DNA from: Bugula neritina
Lineage: Eukaryota > Bryozoa > Gymnolaemata > Cheilostomatida > Bugulidae
Direction of reading: 5' to 3'
Assembly (NCBI GenBank): GCA_964035545.1
Contig: OZ037766.1
Coordinates: forward strand, 22,246,767 to 22,310,766
DNA: 64,000 nucleotides
Both the position numbers and the translations under genes were made by a program. Under the pieces are notes generated by a model. That model did not search any database. It was not told the origin of the DNA and saw nothing but the letters and a program-made list of their open reading frames with translations. Every line of letters starts with the position of its first letter. Within the stretch, counting starts at the first letter, position 1. Shown here one piece after another: positions 1 through 18,366 of the stretch.

Positions 1-106
1 ATATTTTAAAAGTCGACCACAATGCAAACAAATTTCAATGCATTCAATAGACAGTTTAATAGGCTTCCCATAGCCCCCCCCCAGTCATGTAAATGGAATT
101 ACTTAC

Positions 107-3100
107 GGGTGGTAAATGCTGACAGAATACTTTTCCCATTTTATCACCATATTGGGCTGAGTGCCGTGGCCATGTAAGGTCAAGTCTAGATAAAAAGTCA
201 TCTCAGAGTCCTTTATTTCTTCTCTATTTCTTTTGTACCTTTGATTGACTTTTGCTTCTTTATTTTTTACTCGTTTGAGTATACAGGAAATCTATAAAAG
301 CATTGCCCAAATACACTAGTGTATGATGGTGTGTGGCCTCGTATATTTGACTAACTCCAGCAGTAATCTGCAACTAAAAACAAACGACAGCCAGCAGAAT
401 TACTAGCAACAGCAGCAGCAACAGCAGCAGGGGCCTACCTGATTCTCCTTCATTCTGTACATGCCTCTACACATTCCCTCAACCTGGGCCCCATGACTCC
501 TGAGTTGGGAGATAACAGTGATTGGGTCATATGAACTTGTCAACATAAAAACAACGCCATCCGGAAAGAACCTGAGATAACGATAGTACACGACTTTCAT
601 CCATGGAGGATAGTATCGCTCTAGAGTGGATTCCCCTTGCCTGAACAGCTCCACTTTATTCATATACACACCTGAGGGAATATTCAGTGTTTCATGGATA
701 TTGGTTAAAGAAAATATCCACACAATTTTTAACAATATGATACAAAACCTACAATTCTTAAGGTTGGTGCAGTAATGAAGAAGTTGGGAAAAGCCAATGT
801 TGTGGATAGAAAATGTAGGAAATAATGCTATGTTCTCTCAAGAACTTCAAAATTTGCTTCAAACTGAAGTCTATAAAGATAATTAATGAACACAGGCTAT
901 CGAGATATCTCCACTACTGCATTACTGCACCAATTCATGTCCCAAGAAGCAAAATCCAGCTTTTTTATATACTTTAATGAATACTTTATATGACTCTAAT
1001 TATTGTACTGGTGCCAGGGTTACAGTGAATAAAGTGTAACTTACCATGATAATATAAATGTGGCTTTTCTATAAATAGAGCTCGCCATGTTGAATATGGT
1101 TGGCACGATTGACAACCTGGGCCCCATGTTCTACAAGAAATACTTGGATTTGTAATACTGCAAATTTGCCAAAATACCATTATTATTATAGCTGCTATTG
1201 TAAACCTTTATTGCTTTGAATAAACATATTCCAGTATTGCCTTGACTAACAGATTATTAATAATAATGAAAAATTCTGAAAGTTTCATCCAAACATTCTT
1301 CAGCACCCTCAGAAACTCAAAAGTCCAAAAGTTCTTTTTGAGAATTTTAATGCTTCACATGCTTCTAAAATTCCCCAAAATCAGAAACATGAAACATGTA
1401 GCAGTTTTAAAGTAACTTGAGTCTGAATGTCAATAGCATTAAACTATAGTACGGAATTTTAGAGAGAGAGTAGCCTAAATTCAATTGAGCATTATTAGGA
1501 AGTAAATTATGCTTATTTTATAGCATCCACAAACAGCCAAGTCTAGAGTTTAACTTTATTTCAGGTTGAGAAAGAATAATTCTGTGTGTTGTGCTAAAAA
1601 AATTAGCATCAATCCCAAAGGAAAAGAATGAAATCAATAGCTACACACATTATGCTTGCATTGCATAATCAATACAATGTAGAAGACCAAAAGGTTATTC
1701 ATTTCCTGTTAAAAGTTTGATGAAACTTCACACAGATACAAATTCAAAACAGATAATAAGAGTATTTGTACTCAAACTAAAGTATATCTCATGATATGGA
1801 ATTGTCTTACCTAGTACAGATATGATGCCAAATGCATGGGTCTCTAGCTAAGACATAGAACCCTCTACACACCTACGTACAAAAAGTAATATCATTAAAT
1901 ATTCATCACAATATATAATAGAAGGGTGCAAACAAGTAACAAGTAACTAAGTTTTTACTTCAGAATTTGAAGATGAAATAAACCATTAATATTAGTTACA
2001 CTTCCTTGCTGAAACATAAACAGTTCAAGAATAAGTTCAATTTAGTTAACAGATTATTGCAAAGGTTGTTATATTATAGCATATATTATGACTACACCAT
2101 AATCTGTTGACAGATGACCCAAGAAATTAATGAGAATAAGCTAAACCATTAAGATTAATCACCAGCTCAAGTTTAATCTACAAGGTGAATGCTTCTAAAC
2201 TTTGAGCATTGACTCATTCCACCTGCAACTAGGCTTATGGTTTGTTTCTGATAGCAGTTTGGAGTATGCTTTAATATCTATAGAACTGGTAGTAAATTTT
2301 AGACCCTCAAAGTTAATGGCCAGCTTCAGCACAAATGCTGAATTAGGAGTACATTCATTACAAATTAAATTTTTGGGATTTAAATTTTTTGTGGGAATTT
2401 GGCCGATGAACATAATTGTTTTTACAGAACTTTAATCAGCTTATAAATAATATAAAATTCAATAGTCATTAACCTTATTAGCTTAAGTCCTGTCACATTA
2501 GAAAGAAATTTGAAAGTGAAATGATATGCAATGAAAAACTGCTGCTGGAGTTACCTTTTACACACAATACATTTCAAACCGAACTAACCCATTTCATCTG
2601 CGTGTGGCTTTATACTACCCAATGGTCTAAATATTTTTATTTCCAACTATACCTAATATTCAGTTTCACATGTAATTCTCAAAAACAAGATTATTAGAAA
2701 TACAAATACAAAACTAACTCAAGAAACGGAAGAACTTCAACAGTACTTGGCCAATTACATCACACCGGCAAGAATTTTTTTACAATTTTTTTTCAGCGCT
2801 TTTGCTATATGAAATTCTTTTAGGAACATTTCTATCTCGACTTGGTAACTTCTTTATGAAAAGTTCAGTTAAATCTAGCTGTTATGTATACTAAGGTAAA
2901 ACTTTCACCCAACCCAGTACAACAGGCAATAATTATGAGCCTATATAAGTTATAAGTTGTAAGTTTTTACTGAATATTAGCACATTGCTCCAGATACCAT
3001 GTAAATAGTAATACACACCTTAGCACACTGTTGTAGAAGTCAAGGAAATAGTAATACACATTTTAGCACACTGCTCTAGAACTCAAGGAAATAGTACTAT

Positions 3101-6100
3101 ACAGACCTTAGCACACCGCTCTAGAGATCATGTAAATAATACTACACACCTTAGCACACTGTTCTAGAGATCTTGCATCAACATCGGAGGAGACAACCCA
3201 TCTAAAGATGTAGGTCAGTATTTCACCGGGTAATGCTGATATATGCATCGACTGCCAGATAAGTAAACCAAATTAAATTAAGTAAAATATGTAAAAACAT
3301 GTAAGCAAGTCAAGGAAGTGTAATTTAAGTAAAAAAAATTCACACAAAGCTCGATGTACACCATAAATTATGGAATAACATGCCCTCACAGCAACTGCCC
3401 TCTACCAAGTGTAAAGTGAGCCCTTATCCATTGCACTATCAGATTCTATTCATTAAAGACAAAAAATGTGGCGCATTTTTTTCAAGTGTGGCTAAGAGAA
3501 GATAGGAAAGAGATATAAAAAATACATTTTTAATGGTACTTTGAATTATAGTAGAACTAAAAGCTGAATAACTTTTAAAATTATATGAATTGCTGATATA
3601 CTTTTTGGGGTTTTTCCATTGAGCAATAAAATGTCTTCAACTCATTACAGTTGGAGGAAAATAGTTGGTCAAATCTAGTGCACAGATCCGTGTCCTCATC
3701 TAGTTCTTCGCTTCTACAGAAACATAATAAAATACAGTGTTTGTAGACAGAATCCAATCCCTGCATTATGTAACCATTGAAGACAACCAATATCTAAAAA
3801 CACTCAATTCCAGTAGCTGAATGAGTAGGTCAGTAGGTAGTTGTTTATGCGTTGGTTGGTGTTGGTTATAGTTGGGGAAAAAACTGCTAATAAGAAGGTA
3901 CTTTAACTTCTACTAATAAAATAATAGGTTTCTTACGTTCTGTCTACTAGTTATCATACACTCGTGCTTTTTGCGGGGTCTGTGGCAAATAATCAACCTC
4001 ACAAAAGTCTATAGTTTATAAAAAAATAGTTTTCATGCCAAGTTATGCTTTATAATTACAGTATTAAAAATTGCTTCTTGTGATATAACTTGGAAGTCAA
4101 AGTTAAGAATTCCAGCTCTTCATTGTCCACAAATCATAATACTATACAGACAGATCTATCTGATCTCTTGGAAACATATAGAGACTAAAATCATGTACTG
4201 CGGGTAAGTTACTCACAGCTGAGCTGTAGTCCTGTCAGTCTCACTACTTTCTTGGACATTTGCTGTGAATATAAAACGCTGCTTTCAACAAGCAATGTAA
4301 GATAGATAGATGCACTAAAGCACATGTAGTTGTAAGTTATTTCTAATATTTGGGCATAAGTCCTTGTCTGTAATATTGGTAATAACTATAGATAGCAGCC
4401 AAAGACTTTTAGAGTGCAAAGTTTTGCCATAAAACAAAAATTTATCAAAATGCATCAAACATAATCACACTGTTTCTTATACAATTCAACAAACAAAAGA
4501 TAAACATGTACAATTTTTCAAGATATACTAAATCAGTTAAAATTTCGCTAAAAAACAACCCAATTAATCAAATGCTAGAGATCACAAGCTATGCAACATT
4601 TAATAATGTATAGTTGCAACATTGCAAACATTTATTGCTAGCCTGCACTTTAAAGTACAAATATAGCCAGTATTTTAAATATTATACAAGAAGTGACACA
4701 ATACGGTGCTTATAATACTAATATTAGAGTAAATACTATCTAGAACTACTAACCCATCTGAGCCATGCTTTGCCTGTATAAAGCTGTCATTTGAATATCA
4801 ATATCTGGTACTATCTTAGTAGCTTTTCTGTAATACTCCATAGCTGTAACAGAGTAGTAGTAAATATACTGGTACATGTTATGATAACTCCCTGTGACTT
4901 TGTTTACTGATAATCCAGTCACTCAGTTTTTCAGTAAACTGGGGTTACTTCACATGATAAAGTGTAATATGACATGGGATTTATACTATAGCATAATTAT
5001 GTAAATGTCTGCTCAGGTCTATAAAGCCTAAAGCACTTTAAACAAAAAAAACTATTTATAAAAATAGCATTAGAAGAATAGTTTCGCAGTGGTAAACAAA
5101 AGGAACACATACAAATTACTTTTAAAGTGCTAAGATATAAATGTTCAATGTAGTAACTATGATTTCAATACCTTCATATACAAGACCATTCTTCTCAGCC
5201 CAAACACCATTCATGAAAAGCTCCTTTGCTTTTTCATAGGGCGTTGATGACTTTGATGACCCTGGTTTCTGCACAGGACTGCTAGATCTCTATAAGACAA
5301 CACAATAAAATATTACTTTATTACTTATAAAATACTGAAGAAAATAAGCAAATTCTACAAGACAAGTTCGGGTTACTGGGCAATGCTGAAGTGGCACTTC
5401 AGCATTGCTCAGCAACCAAAACCACAAAAATGAGTTCAAGTTTATTTTGTTCAACAATTTTGATTTTGGGAGGGCACAATTCCTAATTTTAAGGGGGACG
5501 TTGGAAGACCCCTGAAAAGGGTCTATTCACTAGCAATGCTAAATCTTGCCCCAACAGAAAGAGCAAACACTATATTATATTAAATCTCATTTTATAATAT
5601 AGTATAATTGTAACACATTTCAACCTTATAAAACATTTCATCTAAGTGAACACAAACTTGAGTTGCTTGTTTTCCTAGTTAAAAACTGTTTCAATGTTTA
5701 ATAAGCTTTAAAAAAAACTATTTCAATTATTTCAATTTATATCAATGCTCGGAAAAAACATTCAAAATTCAAATCAGTTTAGTAAAACAAAAATATTAGT
5801 AACTAATAACAAGGCTAGAACTAGGCCAAGTCAAGTAAAAAAAATTTTCAAGCCAAGTAATGACTTGAGTAAATTTAGTCTATTCAAATCAATGAATTTA
5901 GTCAATTAGTAAATTTTGGATTGACATGCAAGTACTGTATCAAGTCACTATAATTAGAAAAAATTGTGGATAGTGATGTTAATTTAGTAGCTTGAATTAA
6001 AAAACAAAATTGCATTATCAAGTCTAACTATTTTTCAAATTATTCTTGATGTATCCAATGAAAAACACCAAAATTAAAAATAACAAATATATAATAACGG

Positions 6101-6822
6101 TTAAATAGCATCTAAATTTGCAGTTGTCAGCACTTTTGACTTTAGTTTGATCAAATTTCAAAACCTTGCAACAAGATAATTAGTTTTTTTAAACTCAGGT
6201 ACCGGTAATCAATGAGTTGAGGAAATGAAATCGAGCTAAGTCATCAATTTAAGCAAATCAACTGGTGTGAAGAAATGCCATGTTCTTTAGTAAACAATTA
6301 CTAGAGTTGACAGGACATGGATCCGGTACTGGCATTTAGTTTGGTGAAACTTAGTGAACTAATTTAAGTAAAATAAATCAGCCAATTCAAAACATACAGC
6401 ATTGTCAAATGGGCTAGGAACTCGACTCTGTAGCTCTGCATGCCATTCTTCCCTGAACTTGTCTAGCTGTGAGGGTTGACTTGACGACGGGTCTTCAACT
6501 TCATCTTCAGATTCACTCAACTATAAACAGTATTACATACACTCATATATCATACATTTTATTTCTACTCATAAATTATAAAATACTTAGAAAAACATGT
6601 AAAATATTATTCTATTATATTTCAAGACTGCATGATATCCTTGCAAGTCATTGTCAAATCATACTACAAGATGTAGAATCATATAAGTAGTAGGTAAATC
6701 AATTATTATTACATATACAGTAGTACCATTTCAAAAAGTGTTGAATACTTTTTGCTTCTTCTTCAATAATTTAATTTATGACTGTACCATGTCTTAGCTG
6801 ATAAATTACTTACCATGTCCAT
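107..6822 (-). CDS. FBXO9: F-box only protein 9 (TPR + F-box ubiquitin ligase adaptor), 3' end off the window
   Basis: Substrate-recognition subunit of an SCF (SKP1-CUL1-F-box) E3 ubiquitin ligase. Exons on the minus strand: 6814-6822 (start, residues MDM), 6398-6520, 5172-5289, 4754-4843, 4217-4262, 3602-3713, 3150-3251, 1811-1872, 1045-1130, 439-671, 107-291. All are bounded by GT/AG and the phases join, giving 388 aa plus two bases. An acidic, Ser-rich N-terminus is followed by one TPR-like repeat (about residues 61-98, [12 protein letters not shown] ... [11 protein letters not shown]) and an F-box (about 170-215, [20 protein letters not shown]). The FBXO9 core comes next, with [18 protein letters not shown] and a C-terminal beta region ending at [12 protein letters not shown]. 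About 40 residues should follow beyond the left edge. The 46-nt exon 4217-4262 has no homology support; it is inferred because it restores phase between its neighbours. Identification is by remembered resemblance to vertebrate FBXO9. Confidence 0.93.
405..430. repeat. CAG/CTG triplet tract at an FBXO9 splice donor
   Basis: Interrupted AGC/AAC triplets on the plus strand read as CTG/TTG in the FBXO9 transcript. They begin eight bases inside the intron, directly after the donor at 438-437. Confidence 0.85.
2978..3175. repeat. 43-45 bp minisatellite, 5 copies, spanning an FBXO9 exon end and donor
   Basis: Copies begin with TAGCACA/TAGCACT-like starts at 2978, 3021, 3064, 3109 and 3152 (periods 43, 43, 45, 43). 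The copy at 3152 overlaps the coding end of the F-box exon (3150-3251). In transcript direction each unit holds the last ~24 coding bases of that exon, then the donor region, then ~20 intron bases. Copies differ by a few substitutions. Reading past the real donor meets an in-frame stop within the first repeated unit. Confidence 0.88.
5371..5417. repeat. Near-perfect palindrome with no loop
   Basis: Two 23-base arms (5371-5393 and 5395-5417) pair at 21 of 23 positions around one central base. It lies inside an FBXO9 intron. Confidence 0.8.
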
Positions 6823-8220
6823 AGTAGCAGCTTGAGAATCAAATTGCCGAAACCTTCACTCAGTAGAGAACTGCAATGAAATGAGTAGAACAGTATAGAA
6901 CTTATTATTATTAGCAACTAGTCACTAGCATAAGTTTGACAACCTCAATTGAACTCCTGTGTGTGTATATACAGTGTAAAATGTAAATGAAGCATAGAGC
7001 TAGTACAGATATTACAGAGGCTTTTCACCTAAGGGCATTGTAAGCAATTGAACTTTGAAATGAAAGAAGGCAGTGACCCTTATTACATAATTATTGTCTA
7101 TATGCATCATTTAAAGATTCAAATTTTGCATGGTGCTTTATAAACCATTGTCACATATTATCTATTTAGTAATTTTGATAAAAGTATCTAAATATCTTAC
7201 TTGCAGTAAATTTAAAGTTAAGAATAACCCATGAAAAACTGTATTTTTCTAACTTGATCTAACGTAGATTTCTTATGTCATGTAAAACTGCTAGAATGTT
7301 AAATTCTAATAGTTAATATACAATCTCAATACATTAAAGATTTAAAAAAATAAGGATCAGTTGCCCAAGTCTCTTAATATAAATTGTTTGATTTCAATCA
7401 TTTTTAAAATTTGTTGAAAAGCTCCGAAGACAAAAACAAAACCTTTTGAAAAATGTGTAATAAAATAATTCAGTAATTGTTTTTACTGTTCTTATTTGCC
7501 TGGGCTCTAAACCCTTGTTACCTCTCCGCTAACTTATTCATGATAGCTATATTGATTTTATACCCAAAACTTTCATCACAACATCAACTGTTGACATGGC
7601 TAATCCAATAGAAAGGTGAAAGCTTTTGATATTTTACTCTTTCATAGAAAAGACTCTTTCCTGCACCTAAATGTTTTAAATTATATATGAACATCAGCAT
7701 AATTTCATTGATATATATCGAGTAACATTGTTAGTTATAGTAATAGTATTAGCAGTATTGTTAGTGCTTTTATAAGTGAGCCAGTAAGTTACTAAATGTA
7801 ATTGAAACTTTACATTTACACAGTAAAGTTTAATCAAACTGAAGCTGACTGTCACAGTGACTCTATTAAGTTTAACGGTGTCAACATCAACATGTTGTTG
7901 TTTATATGCCAAGTTGTAGTAATACTAATAATCATAAAGTTGGAACTTATAATGATAGTCATAATCATAATGATAATGAATATGCTGAGCTCAGTCTCAG
8001 TGTGAATATACGGATGATTGTCTTGTTGAAATTATTCCCAATCATAATGATAAAGAATATAGATACTGATACTAATACCCAATAAAATTTCAATATCAAT
8101 ATGATCATGATGATTTATTCACAAGGCCAAGCTGATTGGGCATCAATTTGCAGGGCACCTGTATTCAAAAGATTTTTCTATTCAAAACAAAATTAACATA
8201 TGTAAAAGTAAAACAGATTC

Positions 8221-8325
8221 ATTACTCAGTAGTATTAGTATAAGTATTATTACTATTACTATTAACTATTAACTTTAAGCTTTAGTATTACTATTAGTAT
8301 TAGTATTAGCATTAGAAGCTTTTTT
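8221..8325. repeat. Imperfect ATTAGT/ATTACT simple repeat
   Basis: Degenerate hexanucleotide tract made of TATTAGTATTACTATTAG-like units. Similar tracts recur at 23.8-24.3 kb and elsewhere in the window. Confidence 0.75.
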
Positions 8326-8429
8326 AATTAAATTTTATACAAAAAGTTATCTTCTACTCAACTTCTAGTTCTTGGCACTTGCACACTAACCACAGGTTAA
8401 CCTAAAGTTGATACTGAAAATAATTATAC

Positions 8430-9239
8430 ATTCGTGATTAGTCAGAACCTGAATAGTGAGAAAAACTATAATTAAATATTTAAACAATTTTTTTTAACTC
8501 TTACTCTCAACTCACCCAAGGCCAACACTCATTTGTGTTAGGAATCCTATCTTGCAGGTTCGAGTCTTGGAATTGAGCCCAAAACAATTAATGACGCTCA
8601 AATTGAGGGTTTATGACCTTTCAAGGGTGCGAATCACGAGAACTAGCACGAGTTGGGATCATAGCAGTGTTTTAAATAAGACTTCATGACCCGAACGCCT
8701 AAACCATTGCGCTCATTGACTACCACTGGTGTGCTGCTTCAAGCGATTTTCTCCCAGGTTTGTTTACAACGGATATAGCATAGAGTGAAACTACGAAAAG
8801 ACGTGTTAAGCTGCATGTACACAGGCTGATTATTGCGGCCGATGTTGTACTAGCCGATTTCTCTATGGCTGAAAAATCTAGACGACTTTTATGTCCCGCG
8901 TTATTTTTCTGCTTGCGCTTCATTGGCGGATAGCTCTCAATCTATATAACTTTCTTAGGTTTATGTGACATGGGTACAAACGCTCCCTGACCTGAAATAA
9001 TTTCAATAATGGTGTTGATCGTGCATTTTGATTGGCTGGCTCAACCGAATATGCAGCTTAAGTAAAAAATTGTTCTCTCAGCAGCTCCAAGTTGAGTGAC
9101 TGAGTGCAGTAGTTTGAAGCTCTCGAGCTCGGGACTGGAGGCTTCAAACTCAAACCTCAACTCCAAACGCGAGAACCCCAAATTACCGCACTCATTCACC
9201 CCCAACTTAGAGCTGCTTATAGGACAATTCGTGATTAGT
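8430..9239. mobile_element. Candidate inserted element flanked by a 13-bp direct repeat
   Basis: The same 13-mer, ATTCGTGATTAGT, occurs at 8430-8442 and 9227-9239. The enclosed ~784 bp is visibly less AT-rich than its flanks. It holds tRNA-like patches: a B-box-like GGTTCGAGTCT near 8558 on the plus strand, and an A-box-like GCGCAATGG near 8700 on the minus strand. It also contains the foldback at 9081-9216. No terminal inverted repeat or poly-A tail is evident, so the class is unknown. A chance direct repeat is possible. Confidence 0.4.
9081..9216. repeat. Foldback repeat, ~38-bp arms
   Basis: The left arm from 9081 (GCAGCTCCAAGTTGAGTGAC...) is the imperfect reverse complement of the right arm ending at 9216 (...CCCAACTTAGAGCTGC). 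The spacer is about 60 bp. It resembles a short inverted-repeat element. Confidence 0.65.
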
Positions 9240-10364
9240 GTGATGTGAAAATCGCTGAATGTAGCCTGTAAATAACTTGTTAATTATTTAATTTGCTATG
9301 TCATTGAGAATGGATTTTTTTAAGCAAATATTTTTGAACTTCTGGAGCTAATGCAAGCAATGTTATAGGTGTTGCAATAAATCAATCATTCGATTGCTTA
9401 CACTTACAGCACTCCAGACAAGAAAGCTTGCATCATTATTTGGTAGAAGCATCCACTTTGCAGTTAGACTTGCGGAATTTTAAATGCACACCAAGTTTTG
9501 CATTGTTTATTCAAGTGCAATGTACAATAGTTGAATTGGTCCCATCTTCTATTTCTTCATAAGGAAATAGCAGCTAACTTTCATTACACTGCAGGGCAGC
9601 TATGCATCTGTTCTTTCAACAAGTTGAAGACAAAATATCTCTACTAAATACGTATAAGTCAACAGAGACAACTTTTCCTTTTCTATTTAACCTTATTTTT
9701 GTAGCCAAGTGTAAACAGGTATGAAATAACCCATAGTGTTACCAATTATCACATTATCTAGCAACAGATGTATTAGAAACTTTGAACGTTTTGCTTGATA
9801 GTCATACCATAAACATCAGGAGCAACTAAAAGCATCACAACTATGTTACAGGTAGCATAAGTTTTATTAGCGAACATGGAATTATGTAACATATGAAGCA
9901 CTGTACAGAGTAAATTAGCTGACCATCATGGCAACAGATGACTACTAAGTAAAAGAACTAATAGCTGGAATAAAGATTTTTCAACAAGAAGTCTGTTGGA
10001 TCAAATCAGAATAAAATTGGATTGTGCATCTATATACTAACATGCCACTAGAAATCATACGTTTACAGTATAAGCTAATTGTTCATTAGTTGTGTAGTGG
10101 GCAATCTTCAGATTTCATTCATCTTGACTTTCTAAAAAATGCAAAATATGCAACAATAAATATCCCAGTGAAAAAATTAAGATAAAAATTAATAGCAACA
10201 TATTATAATATTTAGATACAAATAACTTGTCCTTTAAAAGCATGCATTATTCGGCAAGCGGTAAGTAGCTGTGAGGTTGGAAAAAATATTTATGCTATCT
10301 TCGATATGAAAAAATGCCTTTATGACCTAGAAAGTATGAGTCACCAATAGCTAGACAGATGGAC

Positions 10365-16454
<6,090 letters not shown>

Positions 16455-18366
16455 GATTGATGGCTAAGTAACCGCCACTAATAATTATATATTTATCAGA
16501 ATGTCCGGAAAAGTTACCCAAAAATTTTAATAAACTTTATAAATCAATGAAAAGAAAGTTTGCGTCGACACCGGTTTACGCAAACTGCGAGTTCGAGAAA
16601 TAAGAATACATAAAAACGGATGCGTTGATTTGTACCACATCTACAAGCCAAAGTTCTACCAAGCAAACGTACTTCATTTTAGCGCTAAAAGCCAGCGAGA
16701 AATTATGATTTTGCACCCAAACAAGTGAATATTCGACAACCAAGAGTCGCAGCTACGATAATATTATAACAAGTACACGTGTAGGCTGTAGCGCTAGCTA
16801 GACTTCTAGTCCCAAGCGCTTTGGTATCAAATACAGGCAGCAGTGAGTATCTGCTTTGCGCACATAACCGTACTAGACTGTGTGCAGCAATGATGTTTTA
16901 AGATAATATCATTACCAAGCCTAGCGCAAAGAAAGATCAATACTTCTAGCTTTACAGAGGAAAATATTGCAACATGCTCTGGGTTAAGAAAGGATATTTA
17001 ACAAAAATTATCACATTTTGACATTCTAGTCAATATTTTAATTAGTTATCCCCTCCCATCATAAGCAGAGAACACAACTACTTGAACTGTGATTGTGTAT
17101 AATATTACTTGGAGAGGGCGCCGAAAAGATTAAATTGAATAAACCTTGCAACCAAGTAAAGTAAATAGTGCACACTAACCTAAATCAGTTTAAATAGCAA
17201 ATATATAAGTTGATTAATAATTCCTGCAGTCTGCAGCAGCCAGGCATACTACATTTCACTGAAGTTAAAGTATGTAACTAATAGCAGTAGATTACAAGTT
17301 TTGACTCCTATTATTATACTTCAATGACTAATAGTCTCTGAGCCACATAATGGCTCAATTTTTTTGTAAACATGCATTACACCAACAACTTACAAGTTCA
17401 AAACAAACATTTAAGGTTTTCATTATTCAACAATATTGATAATTAGTAACAATTGGTCAACAATATTGGAAAATTATATAAGTTAAATATCAGCACCATT
17501 ACCACAATAGAACAGGATATAAAAACCAAAAGAACAAATATAAAAAAAAACAAGTATATCAATAAAAATAAAAAATGTTTTGCTATTTTTTCAAAGTTTT
17601 TCTGTGATAATATACTACCAGGAATTATTGAAAATGAGTTATTTGAGTGCTAAAGTATTCAGAAAAATTAGCCTCAAATTTATACGATAACATATTACCT
17701 CAATTCATTGTTCTGTAAGAGAAAGTAACATATTGTAGACTCTAATGAAAGCTTGCATCTACATCTTAAAACTATTGCAAATAAAAGTCAAAATAAACTT
17801 GAACATGAGATTCTATGAAATGAGATTAAAATGTCGGAATGGCTGGTTTTATATCAAATAGAATAATAAATGCAATTACAGACTAGATAGGCATATATTA
17901 TATATAATTTAGAAAGCACTAACATAATTAATTACTAGCTCTTATCTTAGGTATTGCAAGATGTACGTTCATATGCAGAGAATTCAATTTAAATATAGAA
18001 CCAAATTAGCACCTGTTTCCACTTCAATTATAAAATATGCCAAACCTTGCTCTTACACCAGAAAGAAAGTCACACTAGATGGCACAGGTTTAAGACCTCT
18101 TAAATGACCTATTTCTTCCACCATCACTGGTCTGTGATACATAAACATGATGGGGGACATCTTCAGAAGACTTATTGCTCAGTTATCTACTGGAATATTG
18201 CCATGCTCACTTCCAATAAACTTCATAGTCAGTAACTTCATAGTCAGTAAGCAATGTTCACACTGAACAACACTGTTAGCTGAACTACTAGCATTGCTAA
18301 AGAAGACTTGTTGGCATGAAGCAGAAAGGTAGCTAGTCCTACAGGAACTCGCTATAGTGTAGCACA
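16455..18366. other. Intergenic interval between RPN2 start and FUT10/11 stop
   Basis: Should contain the RPN2 promoter and the 3' UTR of the fucosyltransferase gene. A small palindrome (GTTTGCGT ... ACGCAAAC, about 16559-16586) lies ~105 bases upstream of the RPN2 start. I see no other gene, and no canonical AATAAA on the minus strand near 18366. Confidence 0.55.

Larger units (their letters stand above)
6823..10364. other. Intergenic interval between FBXO9 start and RPN2 stop
   Basis: Upstream of FBXO9 and downstream of RPN2, so it should hold the FBXO9 promoter and 5' UTR and the RPN2 3' UTR. I see no coding exon. It holds imperfect short-period AT-rich repeats (7680-8110, 8221-8325) and a less AT-rich block at 8443-9226 described separately. 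No convincing core promoter motif or nearby poly(A) signal was seen. Confidence 0.6.

Noticed and set aside
403-735. 110-residue open frame ending in a run of Cys
   Set aside because: Only its 439-671 part is an FBXO9 exon. The Cys run is the intronic CTG tract read past the donor.
3713-4754. Direct splicing of FBXO9 exon 4754-4843 to 3602-3713
   Set aside because: The phases do not match and give an immediate stop. The 46-nt exon at 4217-4262 with canonical sites resolves this.
5371-5417. Palindrome as a microRNA precursor
   Set aside because: There is no terminal loop, and the arms are too short for a typical precursor.
8545-8575. B-box-like GGTTCGAGTCT as a tRNA gene
   Set aside because: No properly spaced A-box, acceptor-stem pairing or cloverleaf could be found. 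Kept only as a hint of a tRNA-derived repeat.
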